From: Blastococcus aurantiacus
GTDB lineage: Bacteria; Actinomycetota; Actinomycetes; Mycobacteriales; Geodermatophilaceae
Length of the DNA stretch: 64,000 bases
Assembly: GCF_900102425.1 (NCBI RefSeq)
Contig: NZ_FNBT01000002.1
Span: forward strand, 558,001 to 622,000
Reading direction: 5' to 3'
Shown piece by piece: positions 61,511-64,000 of the stretch (its first letter is position 1; each line of letters begins with the position of its first letter). The notes beneath the pieces are model-generated. The model ran no database searches and was not told the DNA's origin. It was given only the letters and a program-made list of their open reading frames with translations. The position numbers and the translations under genes were made by a program.

Positions 61511-61912
61511 ATGGCTGACGCACCCGCGCGCTTCAAGGACCTCTGCCTCGACGCCAACGACCACCACGCGCTCGCCGACTGGTGGTGTGCCGCGATCGGT
61601 TACGTGCGGCGGGACTCCCTCGAGGACGCTCATGACTCCGCAGACCAGACGCCGGAGGAGGACGAGCCGCGCCCGCACGACTGGCCGATCCCGATCGTCG
61701 ACCCGTCCGGCGCAGGGCCGCTGATGTGGATCGTCCCCGTGCCCGAGCGGAAGACGACCAAGAACCGCATGCACTTCGACGTCGTCGGCGAGACCTGGCC
61801 GCTGATCGCGGCCGGCGCGCGGATGGTCCGCGAGCAGGACGACGAGATCGAGTGGAGCGTCCTGGCCGACCCCGAGGGCAACGAGTTCTGCGTCTTCGCC
61901 CCCGAGGACTGA
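61511..61912 (+). CDS. VOC/glyoxalase-like protein
   Basis: 133 residues: KDLCLDANDHHALADWWCAAIG, MWIVPVPERKTTKNRMHFDVVG, and VLADPEGNEFCVFAPED, typical of the actinobacterial glyoxalase-like (VOC) proteins. Ends 4 bases before the GPP34 gene start. Confidence 0.85.
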   Translation: MADAPARFKDLCLDANDHHALADWWCAAIGYVRRDSLEDAHDSADQTPEEDEPRPHDWPIPIVDPSGAGPLMWIVPVPERKTTKNRMHFDVVGETWPLIAAGARMVREQDDEIEWSVLADPEGNEFCVFAPED

Positions 61913-61916
61913 CCCC

Positions 61917-62516
61917 GTGCGCGACCTGGTGGCGACCCGGGTGGCGTCGCTCTGCCTGAGCCGTCGCGGGCGGCCGCGCGGCCTGACCTACGACGACCAC
62001 CTGGTCCGCGGAGCGCTGATCCTCGACCTGGCCCTGCGCGGCGCGCTGACCCACACCGCCGACGCCGTCGAGCTCGACCACGACCGCGCCGGCGCACACG
62101 GGCTCGCCGACGTCGCCGCGGAGGTGGACGAGGGGGACACCGGCCTGCAGTGGTGGCTGGACCACGGGCGGCTCGACTTCGAGGCCTTGCGGGTGCGGCT
62201 GGTCGAAGCCGGGGTCTGGCGACTCCGGCCGTGGTCGCTGCGGTACCCGTTCCGGAGCTTCGAGGACACCGAACGGGCGCGCACGGAGGCCGACCGGGCC
62301 ACCGGCCGGCAACCCGCGCGGGACGGCGGCGCCGGGTCGGAGACGCTGGCCGTCTGGGCGCTCGGCGCGACCAGCGGGCTGTTCGGCGCCGTGGAGGATC
62401 CGCCGCCATGGGTACTGGAGGACCTGGGGGACGCCCGCTGGGCCGCCGAGCTGGTGGTGGAGCGGCTGACCGAGCTGCGGATCCGCATGCGCTCGATCGG
62501 TCACGCCGTCGACTGA
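61917..62516 (+). CDS. GPP34 family phosphoprotein
   Basis: 199 residues of the GPP34/GOLPH3 family of phosphatidylinositol-phosphate-binding proteins: LTYDDHLVRGALILDLALRGAL, LDFEALRVRLVEAGVWR, and AVWALGATSGLFGAVEDPP. Bacterial members are common in actinobacteria, role unknown. GTG at 61917, ~4 bases after the VOC stop; probably one transcript. Confidence 0.85.
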   Translation: MRDLVATRVASLCLSRRGRPRGLTYDDHLVRGALILDLALRGALTHTADAVELDHDRAGAHGLADVAAEVDEGDTGLQWWLDHGRLDFEALRVRLVEAGVWRLRPWSLRYPFRSFEDTERARTEADRATGRQPARDGGAGSETLAVWALGATSGLFGAVEDPPPWVLEDLGDARWAAELVVERLTELRIRMRSIGHAVD

Positions 62517-62840
62517 CCGACGCCGGACCTCGATCGGCACTGCTCCAGCGGGGTCTCAGCTTGTCCGAGGGCCCCATGGACCAGTACTCATCGCCAGCGT
62601 CGTCGGCTGAGGCGCCGTCAGATCACGGCGCGGAACGCCGCGCTGTTCGACGTGCAGCGCCAAGTCCTCGACGTGCCCTGCCACTGGTCCGCCGTCCCCC
62701 ACGGGTCGATCCACAGCTCGACGGTTCACACGACCAGGCAGCCATCCGCGCGACGAGCCGTGACGGAGGCCGCAGCACCGGCGCCACCGCTGCCGTGCAA
62801 CCCGGGGACTGCCGGACGATCACCACCCTCCCCCGCCGCG
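62517..62840. other. Intergenic region, no supported gene
   Basis: About 320 bases between GPP34 and the palindromic element. Short open frames exist on both strands, but translations are arginine/proline-rich noise. It may hold a decayed gene; I cannot support one. Confidence 0.5.
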
Positions 62841-62898
62841 CAACTGCAGGGAAGTAGGGGTCCGGACGCGGTCGTAGAAGCCAACTTCCCCGCAGTTG
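62841..62898 (-). repeat. 58-bp palindromic intergenic element, copy B
   Basis: Inverted copy of the element at 6024-6081, same length, 46 of 58 positions identical, arms (caactgcaggg... / ...cgcagttg) conserved and the 14-bp loop diverged. It lies ~100 bp downstream of groEL, in an intergenic gap. Confidence 0.8.
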
Positions 62899-62926
62899 GC
62901 CACGGCGCGGCCCCTGGAGACGCCGA

Positions 62927-62960
62927 CAGGGGCGGCCCGCTCGGAAGCGGACCGCCCCTG
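62927..62960 (-). terminator. groEL terminator hairpin
   Basis: 14-bp arms caggggcggcccgc / gcggaccgcccctg with one mismatch and a 6-base loop (tcggaa), 33 bases after the groEL stop on the minus strand. Confidence 0.75.
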
Positions 62961-62993
62961 CCGGGCAGTGCTGGTACTACGGGAGGGTCGGAC

Positions 62994-64000
<1,007 letters not shown>

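Noticed and set aside
62517-62840. Possible small gene after GPP34
   Set aside because: No frame has a plausible start, ribosome site and protein-like composition together.

Overview
The window is a high-GC actinobacterial chromosome segment. Codons strongly prefer G or C at third positions, GTG starts are common, and genes often join through 4-bp GTGA overlaps. Gene content (F420-dependent oxidoreductase, SepH, DUF2530, DUF3027, DUF2771, DUF6458, an XPB helicase with its helicase-associated partner, GroEL ending in GGMDF) and overall feel suggest a Geodermatophilaceae-like organism (Blastococcus, Geodermatophilus or Modestobacter). The family assignment is inference. Most of the window is ordinary chromosomal backbone. 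The order xpb, helicase partner, cold-shock protein, DUF2771 lipoprotein, MFS, DUF3027, MarR, serC, citA resembles, from memory, the Mycobacterium tuberculosis Rv0861c-Rv0889c neighbourhood.

Layout. 1-5.2 kb: inositol-monophosphatase-like enzyme (cut by the edge), TPR protein, LLM oxidoreductase and a two-gene ABC-2 exporter, all on minus. 5.3-8.7 kb: UdgX uracil-DNA glycosylase, a candidate HEPN protein, an MFS transporter and PdxH. 8.9-14 kb: citrate synthase, SerC and a large hybrid histidine kinase with an RsbW-like tail. 14-18.6 kb: ATP-grasp protein, S9 peptidase and SepH. 18.7-24.7 kb: a heterodimeric ABC exporter, a stress-type membrane protein, a TrmH/SpoU methyltransferase and an FAD oxidoreductase. 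24.7-30 kb: diguanylate cyclase, an ABC-2/TetR operon with a visible operator, a thioesterase and an aldo/keto reductase. 30-38.6 kb: ThpR, MFS/MarR operon, NCS2 permease and the DUF2530/DUF3027/MFS/DUF2771/Csp cluster. 38-45.6 kb: NTase, EEP phosphatase, small membrane protein, helicase partner, CFA-type methyltransferase and XPB helicase.

The stretch 45.6-50.8 kb is different. Two segments (about 45.7-47.5 and 48.85-50.8 kb) have clearly lower GC and different codon use. Sample 60-base rows count 57% and 52% GC, against 73% in the adjacent xpb gene. The first holds two coupled genes: a protein whose first ~315 residues are an FtsZ homologue with an altered nucleotide-binding signature, fused to an MbcA/ParS-type (DUF2384) antitoxin tail, followed one base later by a RES-domain toxin. 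I read this as a RES-type toxin-antitoxin module in which an FtsZ mimic replaces the usual Xre DNA-binding part. It is bracketed by a duplicated, 90%-identical 217-bp piece of the xpb 3' region, an acquisition scar. The second segment holds an Xre/ImmA-IrrE metalloprotease regulator and an unknown 198-residue partner behind a good sigma70-type promoter overlapping a dyad. Together they look like a small accessory, probably defence-related, island between two SF2 helicase genes.

51-64 kb: a second SF2 helicase, a 995-residue LuxR/AAA regulator, small membrane and DUF proteins, an HD hydrolase, VOC proteins, a Gfo/Idh/MocA dehydrogenase, a very acidic repeat protein, DUF72, GPP34 and the 3' part of groEL. 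A 58-bp palindromic element occurs twice in opposite orientation (6.0 and 62.8 kb). No rRNA, tRNA, CRISPR array, transposase or integrase was recognised.
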